A stretch of DNA of 64,000 nt from Sphagnum compactum (lineage: Eukaryota > Bryophyta > Sphagnopsida > Sphagnales): NCBI GenBank assembly GCA_965153455.1, contig OZ234503.1, positions 2,666,001-2,730,000 of the forward strand, written 5' to 3'. Under the pieces are notes generated by a model. The model was not told the origin of the DNA, did no database searches, and was given only the letters and a program-made list of their open reading frames with translations. A program made the translations under genes and the position numbers. Position 1 is the first letter of the stretch; every line of letters starts with the position of its first letter. This document shows, piece by piece, positions 49,372 through 62,222 of this stretch.

Positions 49372-49680
49372 GTGTTAAGTTCCATTGCGAAATCAATACA
49401 ATATCATCTTGTCATTTGCATGCTAAGTAGTCATGTTAATGACTATTATTTTCTCTCTATCAAATGGTTAATGAAATCTTTAAAGTCTTTTCAACACCCA
49501 TTACAACATGCAAATGACTCTCCTAAAATCCATCTCTTGAAGGAATTATTGTTACATTTAAGAGGAACAAAACATGTTTGTTGCTTACATTACACGTACT
49601 TTGCATCATTCCCTTTGAACTATGCTACTAATACCATAGTACTTGGCAACTTCAACACATATTTGTTGAATAACTAATTA
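49372..49680 (+). pseudogene. Possible remnant of a Ty1/copia reverse transcriptase/RNase H region
   Basis: The frame contains IHLLKELLLHLRGTKHVCC followed by an LHYT-like end. This resembles the copia block HWxALKRVLRYLKGTxxxGLxY that links RT to RNase H. The preceding residues (SFQHPLQHANDSP) loosely fit the FM.xP..xH lead-in. Only about 60 residues fit and no other copia block was found nearby, so this is a weak assignment. Confidence 0.25.
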
Positions 49681-50127
49681 ATCTTGAAACTTTTATTTCA
49701 ACAAATAAAACATTCTTGAAGATTCTTTTATTTTTTCCTTCTAAAAAACTTTGTTCTTTGGAAATCTTTGGGTGAAAAAATTCAACGTTTTTGAAAATAA
49801 TATAATTAGTGTTAGTATTATGGTATGCCTAACTAGTGAGTTGATAACACATACGTATTTAAAACATTTTCAACTTAAGTGTTTGAATTATCACATGGGG
49901 AACTTTACTATATATCTTTCTTCATGAACTTCTAAAAGAAAGGACAAGAAAACCTCACTTTTGCTTTGAAGTTGATAATTGATCTTAGTGAAACTTTGTA
50001 GGAACTCATTCATAATTATTGATAATCATTTTTGTTTTTATTGGCCTTGCCTACCAAGGCAAGGATATTGTGTTTAGATTCATTATAGAGTATAATAGCC
50101 TAAGGGATTTTGGCCCCTAGGTAATAG

Positions 50128-50351
50128 GTCTATTCTTATATGAGGATTTTCGAAAGATGATATTTTGGCTTGTGTTGAAACTTGAGATTAGTTATTATAG
50201 AGTTATGTTATCTCGAAGGACTTTGGTTTCTTTTAGAGGATTTTATTTGAAGATTATATTTTTGCCTGGTGAAATATTTGAGTCTCCATAATTCTTCTTT
50301 TGCCTTAAGATACATTTTGTTGTAAATGACAAGGCCAAAGCTTGAGATGCC
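50128..50351 (-). repeat. Dispersed repeat copy B (inverted partner at 1047-1264)
   Basis: Reads as the reverse complement of the stretch at 1047-1264, with shared blocks such as gaaagatgatattttggctt and ttcttttgccttaagatac. Similarity fades beyond both ends. No coding potential. Confidence 0.75.
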
Positions 50352-50879
50352 CCTTGGCAACAAATTCACCATTTTCATTGATCATTAAATACAATACAAT
50401 TTGGAAACTCAATCCCATTAAAGGAATTTCAAAGTGAACTTTGTTGCTAGAGCTTGGAAGGTTGAAGAAACCTTAGAATATTATTGGCATTGTCTTGAAC
50501 ATATAATAATATAAGGAAAAGATTCATTGGAAGACGATGATTTTTTTAGATACAAAATTCGTTGTTAATTCATGATTTATTTTTTTTTAAAAAGTGCTTT
50601 AAAACAAAATGCTTGACATTTTCTTTCATCATAAGTTTTGAATAACTTAAGGAGCAAAGGTTTTAAAGACAAATTTTCATTAAGCCAACTTTGAAGGATC
50701 AACTTTCACCACCAATCGAAAGACGAGGTCTTGAATTGGATTGTAGAAAAAAAAAGAGGATCTATCCCTAAAATCTTTTCAAAATTTCACACAAAATGTG
50801 TGAAGTGTGAAGGCCATTACATATATTTAAAGAAATTCATTAAAAAAAATTGGAAAAAAGAGTGGGATTCAAATTGAGT

Positions 50880-51170
50880 TGAATTGAATTTGAGATACAA
50901 ATTAGTTAGTTAAAAAATAGTAAGTAGTTAGTAGGTAGATAATTAGTGGTTAGTTGATAATTAGTAAGTTAGTTAAATAATTGATTTGTAATTAGTAGGT
51001 AGTTAGATAATTAGTTAATGGCTAGTTAGATAATTAGTTAGTAGTTAGTAGCTAGTTAGGGTTAAGTTAGAGGTTAGCTGGTTAACGAGAAGGGGGAAAA
51101 GGGTTAAGTTAAGTTAGTAGCTAGTTAGGGTTAACTGGTTAGTGAGAAGGGGGAAAGGGGCAGGTGAAGG
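50880..51170. repeat. TAGTTAG-rich simple-sequence region
   Basis: Variants of tagttagataattagttagt recur with a 4-16-bp base period. At the right end, two related copies of a longer phrase (gctagttagggttaa ... gagaagggggaaa) lie at about 51051-51100 and 51121-51160. It lies 600-900 bp upstream of the transporter's start codon. Confidence 0.7.
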
Positions 51171-51771
51171 CAGCGGGGTGACCTTTCGTTGCGGACGGTT
51201 GGCCGTTGGCGTCTTGTGGGCGAGGAGAGAGAATGTTCGCAAGGGGAGAGAGGCAATCAATCGTGCAGTAACAAGGAACGAGCCAGCGGCGGAGAGTTTG
51301 CAGATCGCCGGTTGAAGAAGAAAGCGTTGGCAGCGCAGCAGAGCAGAGGAGGAGGAGGAGGAGGAGGAGGATGACGCGAGAAAAGAATAATAGCATTCAC
51401 CAGGAGATACTGACGACGGAACATAGCATTAATTTAGTGCAGGAACAGCAGCAGCAGCAGTTGGAACGGTGGTCAATCGTGAAAGAGGAGGAGGAACTAA
51501 CTAACTTTCCATCAGGTTGAAAAGCAAAGAAAATTGATGTGAACTTGCGAGACAAACGTTGAGAGGAGCAAAAGTTCTAGCCGCTCTAGGCTAGAGAGAA
51601 AGCAAATTTAAAATAATAAAGAAAAAAAACAATGCAAAACGGTGGTGGTAGAGGAGCACCAGGAGCCTTTCACAGATCAGTAAAAGTAGAAGAAGAAGAA
51701 GGAAAAGACGGAACAGGAATAGACGACACATTCAAGTACATCTAAATCCGTGACACTTGAGAAGAAGCTGG

Positions 51772-54672
51772 ATGCGAGGCAAGGGAAGAATAGGCGGGAA
51801 GGCCAGGAGTGATGTTTCAAGCGGCAATGACACCCCGCCACCATCATCATCATCAAAGTCGGGGGAGTCAAATGTATCGAAGACTGCCACGTTCTTCCTC
51901 TGCGTGGCGGCCATCTATGCTTCCTACATCTCACAGGGATTGCTTCAAGAGAACATGTCAGTAGTGCTACCCCCCCTCTATTATGCAGTTCTTAAATTAG
52001 TGGAAATTTCTTTCCATCATTTTCCTCGTGTCTGCAACAGGCTGTCTGTATCACAGGAGCACACAGATCTGACAGCCAAAATGGAAAGCACGAAAAAGTA
52101 GAGGCAGAAATCCTCAGAAACAAGCTCAGAAACAGAGAGGTCTACCAAAGAGTTTGATGCCATTTATACATTTCGGATCAATGATGATCAGGTCAAGACC
52201 AAGAGTAGTTCAAGATCAAGATTTTCATCTCTTGGTGAAATTGCATGAAGAGGAAGGCCAAATTGTTCAATAGGATCTAAGAGAAGGCAGGGTTGCAACA
52301 TTTTCCCTTAAATCACTCCTCATGAGAGCCATGCCTCTATGCCATGGCAAAACTAATTTCGAGCTTCCTCGTACATGTATGTATGTGGTACAGATCCACC
52401 AAAAAGTATGGGAAGGATGAGCAAAGATTTCAATACCTCGCTTTCCTGAACCTGATGCAATGTGCAGTGTGCTTCCTTTGGTCTTTCGCCAGTAAGAAAG
52501 CCATCTAGGGGAAGTTACTCTTTGTGTATTTTATCAAACATGTGAATCAATGGGGGTATTTTTTGGCACACTATGAAATGATAAAATATTAAAAATATAC
52601 ATTCTCATTATCCAATTCTAAGCACCCTGTTTGTATTTAAGTAAATTACAAACTTCTTTTTTTCAATCAGTCACACCCTATATTTTTCTGCATGCCATTT
52701 GGAAACAAATGGAAATACAACTTTCCCTATTAAGAAAGCTATCTGTCATCAACTAGGTATAGGTTACTTGGAATTTTCCTCTCCATAGATCACACACATA
52801 AATTCAACACATTTTTGTGAAATGGAATCCATATCTTCACACATACAGAATTGTATAGTGGACCAAAAGAAAACTTGTAGTCCTGACAATTCAAGTTTGT
52901 GTTTCTGATACAACATTTGACCTGTCATATGTTCATTGTCTGCTTCATCATAGTGTTTTGGCTTGCAATTCAGTGCTCCGGATATGGCCGGGACGGCATG
53001 GGTCAAACCCACCTCCTCTGAAGGCTTACTGTGCTCCCAGTGTATCCAACACCATAGGACCTGCTTGTGGTATTCTTGCCTTGAGATACATCAGCTATCC
53101 TGCACAGGTGTGGAAATTCTCCCCAACATGCCAGCTTCTTCCATTGCTGCATTGAGCTGTGACTTCCTTGTTCTTTAAAATCATTGTAGACTCCAAGGTT
53201 CATTGGTAGTGTCATCAAGGCAAAGAGCTTGCCAATTTAGCAGCCCCTTACTGATGCTACAGATTGTGACTTAATTCAGATTGGGTTGTTAGAGACTCTG
53301 AGAATGTCCTGACAGGCTACTGGGATATTATTTGCCTCACCAATAGTTATGTAATTTTTTTGTTCCATTGTGTTGTGAATCATATGCTGCTTGTCTCCTT
53401 GTGATGAACAGGTTCTGGCCAAATCCTCCAAGATGGTTCCAGGTATTGTGGTTTCCTTCATCATTTTATAGACGACCGTAACCAGTTGAAAAGATTCTGC
53501 AAATTTGGAAACTGCTTTCTTCTACTAATTCAAACTCTTCCAGGCCAATGCAATTTGACTATACTTGTATTTATATTATGAAGATTCCAATGGAAGGACC
53601 AAAGAACAAAATGCTGATATTGGGAGACATGGAAGGTACCTGATGATCCTTTGGGAGTGGGGAGGATGGCAGTAATGGTGATGGGAGCGATTGTGTATGG
53701 TGTGCATTATACTCTGCAGGAGTATCTGTGCACATTCTTGGTAGCAGGTGGTGTATCTGTTTTTGCTCTCAACAAAGTAAGTGCCTGACCAGTCCTTCCT
53801 TCACTTCCAATATCTGTAACATCCAGGCATTTCAAAACCACCAGCCAAATTAGCATGGTGTGATGAATGGATGGTTTTCTCCTTGGGATGCAGAGCTCAT
53901 CAAGTCCAAGCAGAGTTGCAATCCCCAATGCCTCCCTTGGTTATAGTCTGTGCTTAATCAACCTCGCCTGTGATGGATTCACTAATGCCAGTCAAGATTC
54001 CCTTACTGCAAGGTCCTCTCTCTGTCCCTCTGTCTCTCTCTCATTCTCACACACAGGAGCATGCTTACTTCATGCTTTATTGTGCCCTTGGACCTCATGA
54101 AGGAAGCTGATTATTGTCTTTGTTGCTATGGAGGTAACAGGTACCCAGGTGTCAATGCATGGCACATCATGATGGGCATGAACTTCTGGGGCACATTGTA
54201 CATGTCTCTCTTCCTTTTTTTGGTGCCTGGTGCAGGTGGTTATCCAGCCTTGAGCTTTTGTGTATCTAACCCTGATGTCAGCTGGGACATTTTCTGGTTT
54301 TGCATATGTGGGGCAGTTGGCCAAAACTTCATCTTCCTAACCATCAGCCACTTTGGAGCTTTGACAAACACAACTGTAACCACAACACGTAAGTTTATGA
54401 GCATTCTTATGTCCTCAATCTGGAACAAAAACCGTCTCTCCATGCAGCAATGGGGTGGAGTGTGTATGGTCTTTGGTGGTCTCTCTTTCCAGATCTGGCT
54501 TGCATACCAGAAGAAACGTCAGAAGGCTGCAAAGCAAATAAGGGCTCCAGTTGAGACTCGAGCTATTGACAAAGCACGCAGTCACAGTCCAACTTCTCCT
54601 AGAGCACGCAGTCCAATTAGTCAAAGGGGACGTAGTTCAAACAGCTATAAAGGACAAAACCGGAACCATTAA
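51772..54672 (+). CDS. UTR3: UDP-galactose/UDP-glucose transporter (SLC35B1/UTR-type, UAA family)
   Basis: Seven exons: 51772-51956, 52394-52491, 52974-53107, 53412-53442, 53673-53776, 53894-54012 and 54141-54672, giving 400 aa; all GT-AG, phases consistent. A short Ser-rich N-terminus precedes the first membrane segment (FFLCVAAIYASYISQGLLQE). Family blocks follow: STKKYG, FQYLAFLNL, SNTIGPACGILALRYISYPAQ split by an intron, VLAKSSKMVP, EYLCTFLVAGGVS, LACDGFTNASQDSLTA, MMGMNFWGT, CGAVGQNFIFLTIS, TTVTTTRKF and QWGGVCMVFGGLSFQIW. This is the plant UTR1/UTR3 type, which imports UDP-glucose and UDP-galactose into the ER or Golgi. The C-terminus is unusual: a ~40-residue Ser/Arg/Pro-rich tail ending NRNH, where homologues usually end in a Lys-rich KKxx-like ER signal. 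Substrate is inferred from the family. Confidence 0.9.
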
Positions 54673-57600
54673 CAATATACTCAGAGTTCATTTTCAATCT
54701 GTTTTGCATATTTGCAGCAAAGTGGGGTTTTACGAACTCTTCATGGGGTTCAGGAGCACTCAAAAGTTTTTCCAAATACAGGTAAAGACTAAAAGACCCC
54801 TATACTTTGATGAGCTCATGTACTTTGATGATGATGAGAGAAGAATTACATCCGGGGATTACCCCAAAGCAGTCTACACAATAGCTAGAAATCTCTGAAC
54901 AATAATAGGACATATAACATACATGAGATTCTGCTTTTGAAGAAGTCTTTGGATAGATAGCACGCTGTCCCATTGAGAGTTTTTCTTTGCAACCTTCTAA
55001 AATTATTTTCTGCTTCTTCTCTGTTGCATTGAATTGGTGAGCTCTGCACATCAAGGTAACTGAGTCAAGGAGCACATGAATTCAGGTAAGGAGGAAGGAC
55101 TGACTTACTGCACTTCATTCTTACAATATGACGCTTTACATTGTGTGATATTTTTTGAACCCTTTTCATGCAAATGGGTTTCTGATTTTGGCAAGAAATA
55201 TTCTTTGAATCTTTTGCTACTACATAGCTATTTAGAAGAGGAGGCAATATGCAAACTTTTCTTCCTAGAAGTAGTTAAATTAGAGTAGATTCCAGATGGA
55301 AACAATTTACTTGATCAAATGAAGATAGAACTTGAACCAACATTAGTGAGGACATATGTATAGGTGTACTTTATATTGTGGTGGCTAAACCAAGGTTTCT
55401 CTTGAGTTCTGGTCGCATTTTCCAAAAGCAATGGGAAGATTTGATCATGATGTTCACTGGCACTTAAGAGAAACACCAAATTGTTACCATTTCAACTTTT
55501 CCTTTGAAAAATACATACGATACATTAGTAGTGATTAGGTGTGGATGTTTGTGGTATTCTTCTAATTGGACTCAAGTTGTAGTTTTGCCTTCTCAATTTC
55601 AATTCTTAAAGTTTCCTTGTTTTATTGGCTTATGTGATATTTATCTTATAAAAGAATCCATTTAACTATATGAAGGATATGTTCTTCCGGGTTCTTTTCT
55701 CTGACTAAATGGTTTTGTTTTCTTATGTTTAGAATTTGATGTTCATCGTTATCTGACAACTCCTCACAAATGAAATACTGAAGTTCCAAATGAAATACAA
55801 TTCCAAAAATATGTATGTTTATAAGATATGGACTCCACTTGTAAAAGAAGATTTTTTTCAGGTTTAGGGGGCTAGCCATACCCATTTGCCAATGTGGGTC
55901 CGTGTACTTTCATAAGAGAGGGACGCATTATTAAAACAAATTTCCCCACCACAATTGGGCAAAAACATTGGGTGTGCACAACCCTTAGAATTTTTTTAAA
56001 AAACGTATTCTATTAAAAGGGGACCCCAAAAATATCGTGAAAAAAACTGTTTGGAAATGGGGTTGGGCTTAACCCATTGTTTCAAAAAATTGTTCGGGAA
56101 TTGTTGAAATAATGCGGGAAAACTTGCCTTTTAATGTTTGGTTATAGGTATTGGATAAATCCTTGGGATTTGATTTAATCCATAATGGCATGTTTGTTAT
56201 TTATTGACAGGGTGACAAACAAGGGAAAAAATCCAAGGACAAATAATGGAATACTATGTTATCTAACAACTTTGCAATATTTTTCCTTCCAAAACTTGAG
56301 AATGCACAATTTTAAGTTCTAGAATGAAATTTTAATTCATTTGCAATAAGGGATTTTGTATTGTTTTTTAGAAGACAACATGTCTAAGTATGTTGATTAT
56401 GTTGAAGAGGGTATTTAGAGTTTCTTGGAGCTTCTATGTTCTAGTGCAATAGTGTTGAGGTCTCAAATGAATAATAATAAAGCTCTGAATATAAAATGTC
56501 AATTTAAGCCTGTTGTAGAACTATCAAAATCAATTAATCAATAATGCACAAAGAGAAAGAATGATGATGAGTTTAGATATTAGCCACATAAAATAGTGAA
56601 AAAAGTAAAAGAGGACACCAACATAAAGGTTAAAGTAAAGGAGACAAATGATGAGTGCAAGATTGCTATTATAGACAAGCTTAATTGTGAAAGGTACAAG
56701 AAGTTCTTATGCTACCCAATGGCTAGCTACATACATACCAAAATAATCAGAAACTAGCAGAAGACTAGGATCTTGCAGGTTCCCTCAAGCTCATTTGGAT
56801 TGTGATTTCAAATTCACACCAACAACCTACACAATAACAATAGATGAGAATCTAGTTTGGGTAGATTTTTCATATTTCTATGATTTAATCTTTGAAACTT
56901 TCAAGACTTTAGAACATGATTTTGACACATATCTAGAACTAACATAATTTCTTTGGTCTTGGTCTAATTTAAGGAAAACCCAAGGTATATTTTTGTTGGG
57001 GGCAAAGCATGAACAGTCAATTGGAGGCTAATTGAGGATCTAATCAACCATGATGTTGGATGTCCCTTGCAAAAGGAGGACTGGTGCCATTCATTAAGAA
57101 ATTGTTGACAAGGAGAATGTTTCCTTACAATCTACACAAAACAGTGGCCAGAAACAAGCAAGAACAAACAAGATTGCAAGGGGCAAGTGGACAATTAAAG
57201 CCTTAAAAGAGATTATGGGTGCAATGGAAAATGGTTTCACATCACTATAAAAGGCCAGCCAAACGTAAAATATACCCCCACATCCTTATCAAATCACCTC
57301 ACTAGTAAAACAAGATCCAAGAAACATGGGCCACTAGGTGTGTTAACACATGAAAAAGATCTAGCAATAGTTGGTTGGATATTTGACATGCAAAACTGTG
57401 AGTTGTGAATAACACTATAATAGTTCAAATTAAAGGTAGCAAAATTCATATAGACTCACCTTACACCATTCAAGGATGGGATTCCTGGATACTCTTGACA
57501 ATATTGGTTCAAGCATAGGCATCCAATTCAACTTGCAGAAGGACTGAAGGTCTGCAAAGCTTAGGGACTCACAAGTGAATCCTACAGCTCATTTTATAGA

Positions 57601-58317
57601 AACCTCCAAAAACATTGTATGATGAACATAAGTACTCAGTAACTCACATCGAAAACTCATACGAAACAAGTGTCTAAGTTGGGTGACGGTCAAGAACTAG
57701 AATGTTAACCAAAAGAGGATTACAACAGATATACAAAACTAATCCTAGATCCCGAAAATGGTTATGTGTATATGTTGTTATCAATGGTGTAGGAGGTTTT
57801 CTACCAAGATTCAAAGGTGAAAAAATCAGAGACAATTACGTCAAAAATTGTAAACATGGAAAATGTATGGTTGTGCAAAAAAGGCATGGATGACTTGTTT
57901 TTGTTCAAGGAGTTTCTTTCATTTTTAGCAAATCAATCCTTGGTGGCATATCCCAATCTAATCACCATTTACTTATCCTAAATGGGCATTACAACTTGGC
58001 TTGAATATGGTCACTTTACCTACCCACACCTTTCATGCATTATCATGAGTTGTTTCAAGCCATTCAAATCTACTTTCATGAAATAAAGAGATAGTAGCAT
58101 GGTTAGAAACAATCATCTAAAGCCAGATAAGGTAACACTAGTTAGTTGGGTTGACAAAATATTTAACCAATCCTTGTCCAAATAGAACATATTAAGTGGG
58201 TTCAAGGCAATAAGGGTTTGGCCATTAAATCCTAGGGCTATGGATGATAAGACCAGACCTAGTAGTCTATATATAGCAAGAGAAGACATATGAAGACATT
58301 GGGAACTGAGATGATGC
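54673..58317. other. Gene-free spacer
   Basis: The first few hundred bases are probably the transporter's 3' UTR. The rest is AT-rich with only short frames lacking recognised domains. Confidence 0.5.
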
Positions 58318-59220
58318 AGTGTCGCAACCCTAACCTTGGGTTCACGACCAAGGCGAGGGCTTGCAAAGGTGCCGGCCAAGAGGAGGCCCAGGAGTCATGT
58401 CTTGTGCGCCCGGGAGTGCAGGAAAGTGTGAGGGAATGTCCCCTCACACTCCCAAGGGAACTCCCACTTTGGGAGTTGTAGTCCCCGTGAACCCCCGAAT
58501 TTTCAGAGATCAAGTGCAGGGGTCAAAACTCAATGGATTAAGGATTCCTTTATATTAGTGGAAATCTCTTAGAACATAAATGTCTAAAATGGGCTCGCAT
58601 GACCCATTTGGACACTTCTAACACAAGTTATGTTCAAAAGAAGGATCAGGAGTCAAACTGGCGGTTTGACTCCAGGCCATTAAAAGTCAGGAATCGACCT
58701 AATTTCCTTGCGTTCAGGTAGCATGCAACATACCGTTGGAAAGCTCTCAACGAGGGCTACAACTTTGCTTCAGACCTCATCTCAATCAGAGGTCTATGTG
58801 CAGAGTTATGAGTCCCCAAAGTCGCAAAAGTCCCAGCGGTGGGAATTTCAGGACTCCCACTTGGGAGTCCCGGGACAAAAAGCCATTTAGGTGTAGGCCC
58901 CGTGGGCAGGCACAAAGTATACTATATGGGGGAAGGTGGAGGCTTCCCCAAGTCCGGGCCGTGGTGAGTCTTGTGAGTCTGAGTTGCCCGTGGCCTATCC
59001 TAGCATTAAAAGTGTTCCAACCATGTACTAACCAACTTGTTGTTTGGTTTTGTGCAGATCCGTGTGAGTGATTGATAACTTGTTAATTTTCCTAGTCCCA
59101 TCCCGGAGCTCCAGCACACCCCTTTACCCCCAAAGTGTTGTGAGCCAGGGAACGTGCCTCAACTTCTTACTCTTTCACTGTTTTTAAACCAGACTCATAT
59201 TTGAGTTTATCAAGGAGCTT
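58318..59220 (+). repeat. LTR-like direct repeat, left copy (~900 bp)
   Basis: It aligns along its length with 61347-62222 in the same orientation. Shared landmarks in order are cgcaaccctaaccttggg, acacaagttatgttcaaa, ctacaactttgctt, gggaaggtgg followed by cttcccc, gtggtgagtctt, aaaagtgttccaa and tttgagtttatcaaggagctt. A TATA-like tatactatat lies at about 58917. A direct pair with internal promoter-like motifs and a broken ORF between suggests LTRs or solo LTRs, but clear TG...CA ends and target duplications were not seen. Confidence 0.65.
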
Positions 59221-59398
59221 GGCAGCACGTCATGCAAGAAATGATAGCCCACAATGGGCACAATGGGGAGAGGATGCAGTTGCTAATGAGTTAGTGAACA
59301 TGGGCACTACAAATGTCCATGATGCAAGAAACAAGAATGTTATAGATGTAAAAGACTAGAATTTTGATGTAATCAGAGGATAAAGATTAAGGTTCTAT

Positions 59399-59815
59399 GT
59401 GGAACAACCTAAAAATGAAGTTGAGTTTTTAGCAATAGGAATATCATATCAAAGTAATGGAAGAGCTATAAACCTCGTTGATTCTATTCAAATTATTGCA
59501 TATGAAGTCCCACATCTTCAAAGTTTTACTATTCCAACACCTTTCCATGTTCCACATTTGTTGTCACTGCCGAGCTTACTTGCAAGGAGAATAAAAGGGA
59601 CATAATTGTTAGTTGATTATAACAAGTCACATGTTGTGACTACAATTGAATACTTGGAGATTATGCGACAAAAGGTTACAAAGAAAGAAACTGCATAACA
59701 CATTAGAGAGGCCAAAAGAAAGGAAAGAGAGGAACGAAAGGATAGGCGAGCAATTGAGTTATTAAATGTTGCAAAACGAGCAGTACAAAAGCAGGTTGAA
59801 AGAATCAAGCTTTAA
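59399..59815 (+). pseudogene. Broken transposon-type ORF between the direct repeats
   Basis: One frame runs from 59399 to TAA 59813 and is interrupted by TAA at 59603 and 59696. After the first stop it reads DYNKSHVVTTIEYLEIMRQK and then a highly charged helix (HIREAKRKEREERKDRRAIE) and RAVQKQVERIKL. The arrangement, a short Ser/His-Val-Val-Thr block followed by a basic/acidic coiled tail, resembles the C-terminal end of plant DDE transposases. I cannot assign a family firmly. Confidence 0.35.
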
Positions 59816-60708
59816 TATAACTTGGTATGTAGCACATGTCAAGGCAATAAGAAAAAGGTTTCACTGCAACATTCAAGCCAATTGAAGGATTAATCAAACT
59901 AGGGATACAAGTGGCAATTGTAACATTTTTACAGAAGCCCAAAAAGAGGCTAGGGCAAGGACAAAGCGTAGGATGCTTAAAGGGGCATGTTACAACAAGG
60001 TTGCAACATTGCATATTTGAATAATACTTAAGAAAACTTGGAAAAAATAATGTAAGGGAAGATCAAGATAAATAATCAAGATAAATTGTTTTTTGGAAAA
60101 TTCAATTGTATTGCCAAAAAATTCAAAGTGTGAAGCAAAAGAACAAGTCCATGCCATGATGTGTTTTGTGAAATTGGTTCACTTATGTCTTGTCTATGCA
60201 CCATTTTGGTTCCAACTTGCATTAACTACTTGTTTTTTTGGTTGTGCAAGTTGATTTCACTTTGAATTCATTTTAGTCTCATTTTAAAGTTCTCGTCCCC
60301 ATTTCTCTCTTTGGAATTAGGGATTGAATTGTTAAATGATAACAACCTTTTCAATTTTTGAACTTTAAAAAAAATAAAAATTCTTTTCATTTTATTTTTG
60401 TTCATAGGAGTAGATTCTTGACTAGTGACCCATTGAAGAATCAGTGGGAGATTGATGGGAGGCACTAACCAATTTGTTGGTCAACACTACCTCTACCAAG
60501 TTCTTCTCAATGACTGTGTAAGGTGAAAAAACTGCTCTAGAGCAATGGCGGGCACCGTCGCTTAAATTTTTATTTTTTTTCTCGACAGCTGCCAGAGGAG
60601 GGCGCGTTTCTACACGTGAAAGAGAGAGAAAGAAAGAGAAAGGGAGGGGGAGCTTTGAAACCTATTCAAGGATCCCGAATCTATTGGTTGGCAGGAATGG
60701 AACAACGC

Positions 60709-60776
60709 AAGCTCCTTCCGGTACCAACACAAGCTCCTTCCGGTACCAACACAAGCTCCCTCCGGCAGCAGCAACA
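60709..60776. repeat. 22-bp tandem repeat, 3 copies
   Basis: The phrase acaagctccttccggtacca occurs at about 60707, 60729 and 60751, the last copy diverging (ccctccggcagc) into a CAG-rich stretch. Too small to be more than a local duplication. Confidence 0.85.
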
Positions 60777-61195
60777 CCAGCAGTAGCAACATTAGGAGCA
60801 AAAACTCAAAAATTTAAAAGCAAAAGAAATTTGCCGCTTTCAACATTAAGCAACAAATAGTAGCGTTTTTTTAGAATTGAATTATAAAGAAAGAAGAACA
60901 TGTAATGTATGTAGAAAGTGGCCGTGCAATGGCCGCCGTGAGCATCTAGAAATCCTATCTGATTATGGAGGAAACTTTCCTGACAAAAGAATTCTAGAAA
61001 AACTAAAAGAAAAGAGAAGGGCTTGGCCTTTTATACAATCACCAATAAACTGAAACCTTAAGTACCTAATAATGTACAGTCACCTATGAACGTACACTTA
61101 CCCTAAAAGCGTACATTAACCTTAAAAGGCATGATGGGCATGCCCGTAATTGGCCATCATGTATGAGGCCATGTACGGGCATGACACCCATGGTA

Positions 61196-61278
61196 AAATA
61201 ATGTAAATTAACCAACAATAGGCTATGATAGAATAAATTAGAATAACCTATGGTAAAATAGCTAATAATATTTTAGGA
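61196..61278 (-). repeat. Short outlier of the TTAT-type repeat
   Basis: The stretch aaccaacaataggctatgat followed by agaataacctatggtaaaat is the reverse complement of phrases typical of the 24455-25560 array (ttttaccataggttattct, cctattgttggtta). It may be an exported fragment of that satellite or of a transposon containing it. Confidence 0.55.
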
Positions 61279-61346
61279 TTTTTTTAAAAATGCATAATAA
61301 AATGTGATAACAAAAAAATATCAATCATTTAAATAATGATTCTTTC

Positions 61347-62222
61347 ACAACCCTAGCTTTGGGCTCGCGACCAAAGTAAAGGTATGGAAAGGTGTGGGCC
61401 AAAAGTGCAACTTGAAAATCACATTCACATTCCCAGGAACGTGAGAAACTGTGAGGGAATGAATTTTGGAAATTGAAGTCCCTGCCAAATCCTAAATTTT
61501 TAGAGAACGATTTTAGAAATCAAAACTCATTAAATTGAAGAGTTTTTTATACCATTGGAAAGCTCTTGAGATGTAATTGTTTAAAACAAGCTTACACGAC
61601 TCATTTGAATATTTGCAACACAAGTTATGTCCAAAATAAAGGTCGGGAGTCAAAGTGTTAATTTGACTCCTAACCATTAAAAGTGGGGAATCACCTTGAA
61701 TTACGTGTGCACAGGTGTCGTGCCACATATCGTTGGAAAACTTTCGATAAGGCTACAACTTTGCTTGAAACCTCACTTCAATCGGAGGTCTGTACAAGAA
61801 GTTTTGGGCCTCCAAATGTTGGGAGTCCCAATTTTGGGAATTTCGGGACTCCCTCCGAACTTGGGAGTCTCGGGAAAAATGACATTTAAATGCAGCCCCC
61901 GTGGCTGGTCATAGAGAATATTATAAAGGGGAAGGTGGTGACTTCCCTCAAGTTTGGGTCGTGGTGAGTCTTATGAGTCCATGTATGTTTGTGGTTCGTC
62001 TATGCACCAAAAGTGTTCCAATTATGCATTAACCAACTTGTTTGGTTTGTGCAGGTCCGTGTGAATAATTGACCCACTTGTCATTCATCCTAATCCCCAT
62101 CTTGGAACTCCACCATGCCCCTCTTACCCTTGAAGCACTACAAGCTAAAAAACATACCCCAACTATTTTTTCCATTGTTTTCACCTTTAGATTTGCATTT
62201 GAGTCTTTCAAGGAGTTTGGGG
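61347..62222 (+). repeat. LTR-like direct repeat, right copy (~880 bp)
   Basis: Partner of 58318-59220, same orientation. Compared with the left copy it is richer in A and T, many differences being C-to-T or G-to-A (for example accaaagtaaagg against accaaggcgaggg). A TATA-like aatattataaa lies at about 61917, at the position corresponding to the left copy's TATA-like motif. Confidence 0.65.

Noticed and set aside
61196-61278. Considered as part of a second gypsy element
   Set aside because: Only the AT-rich satellite phrase is shared; no coding block of the retroelement is nearby.
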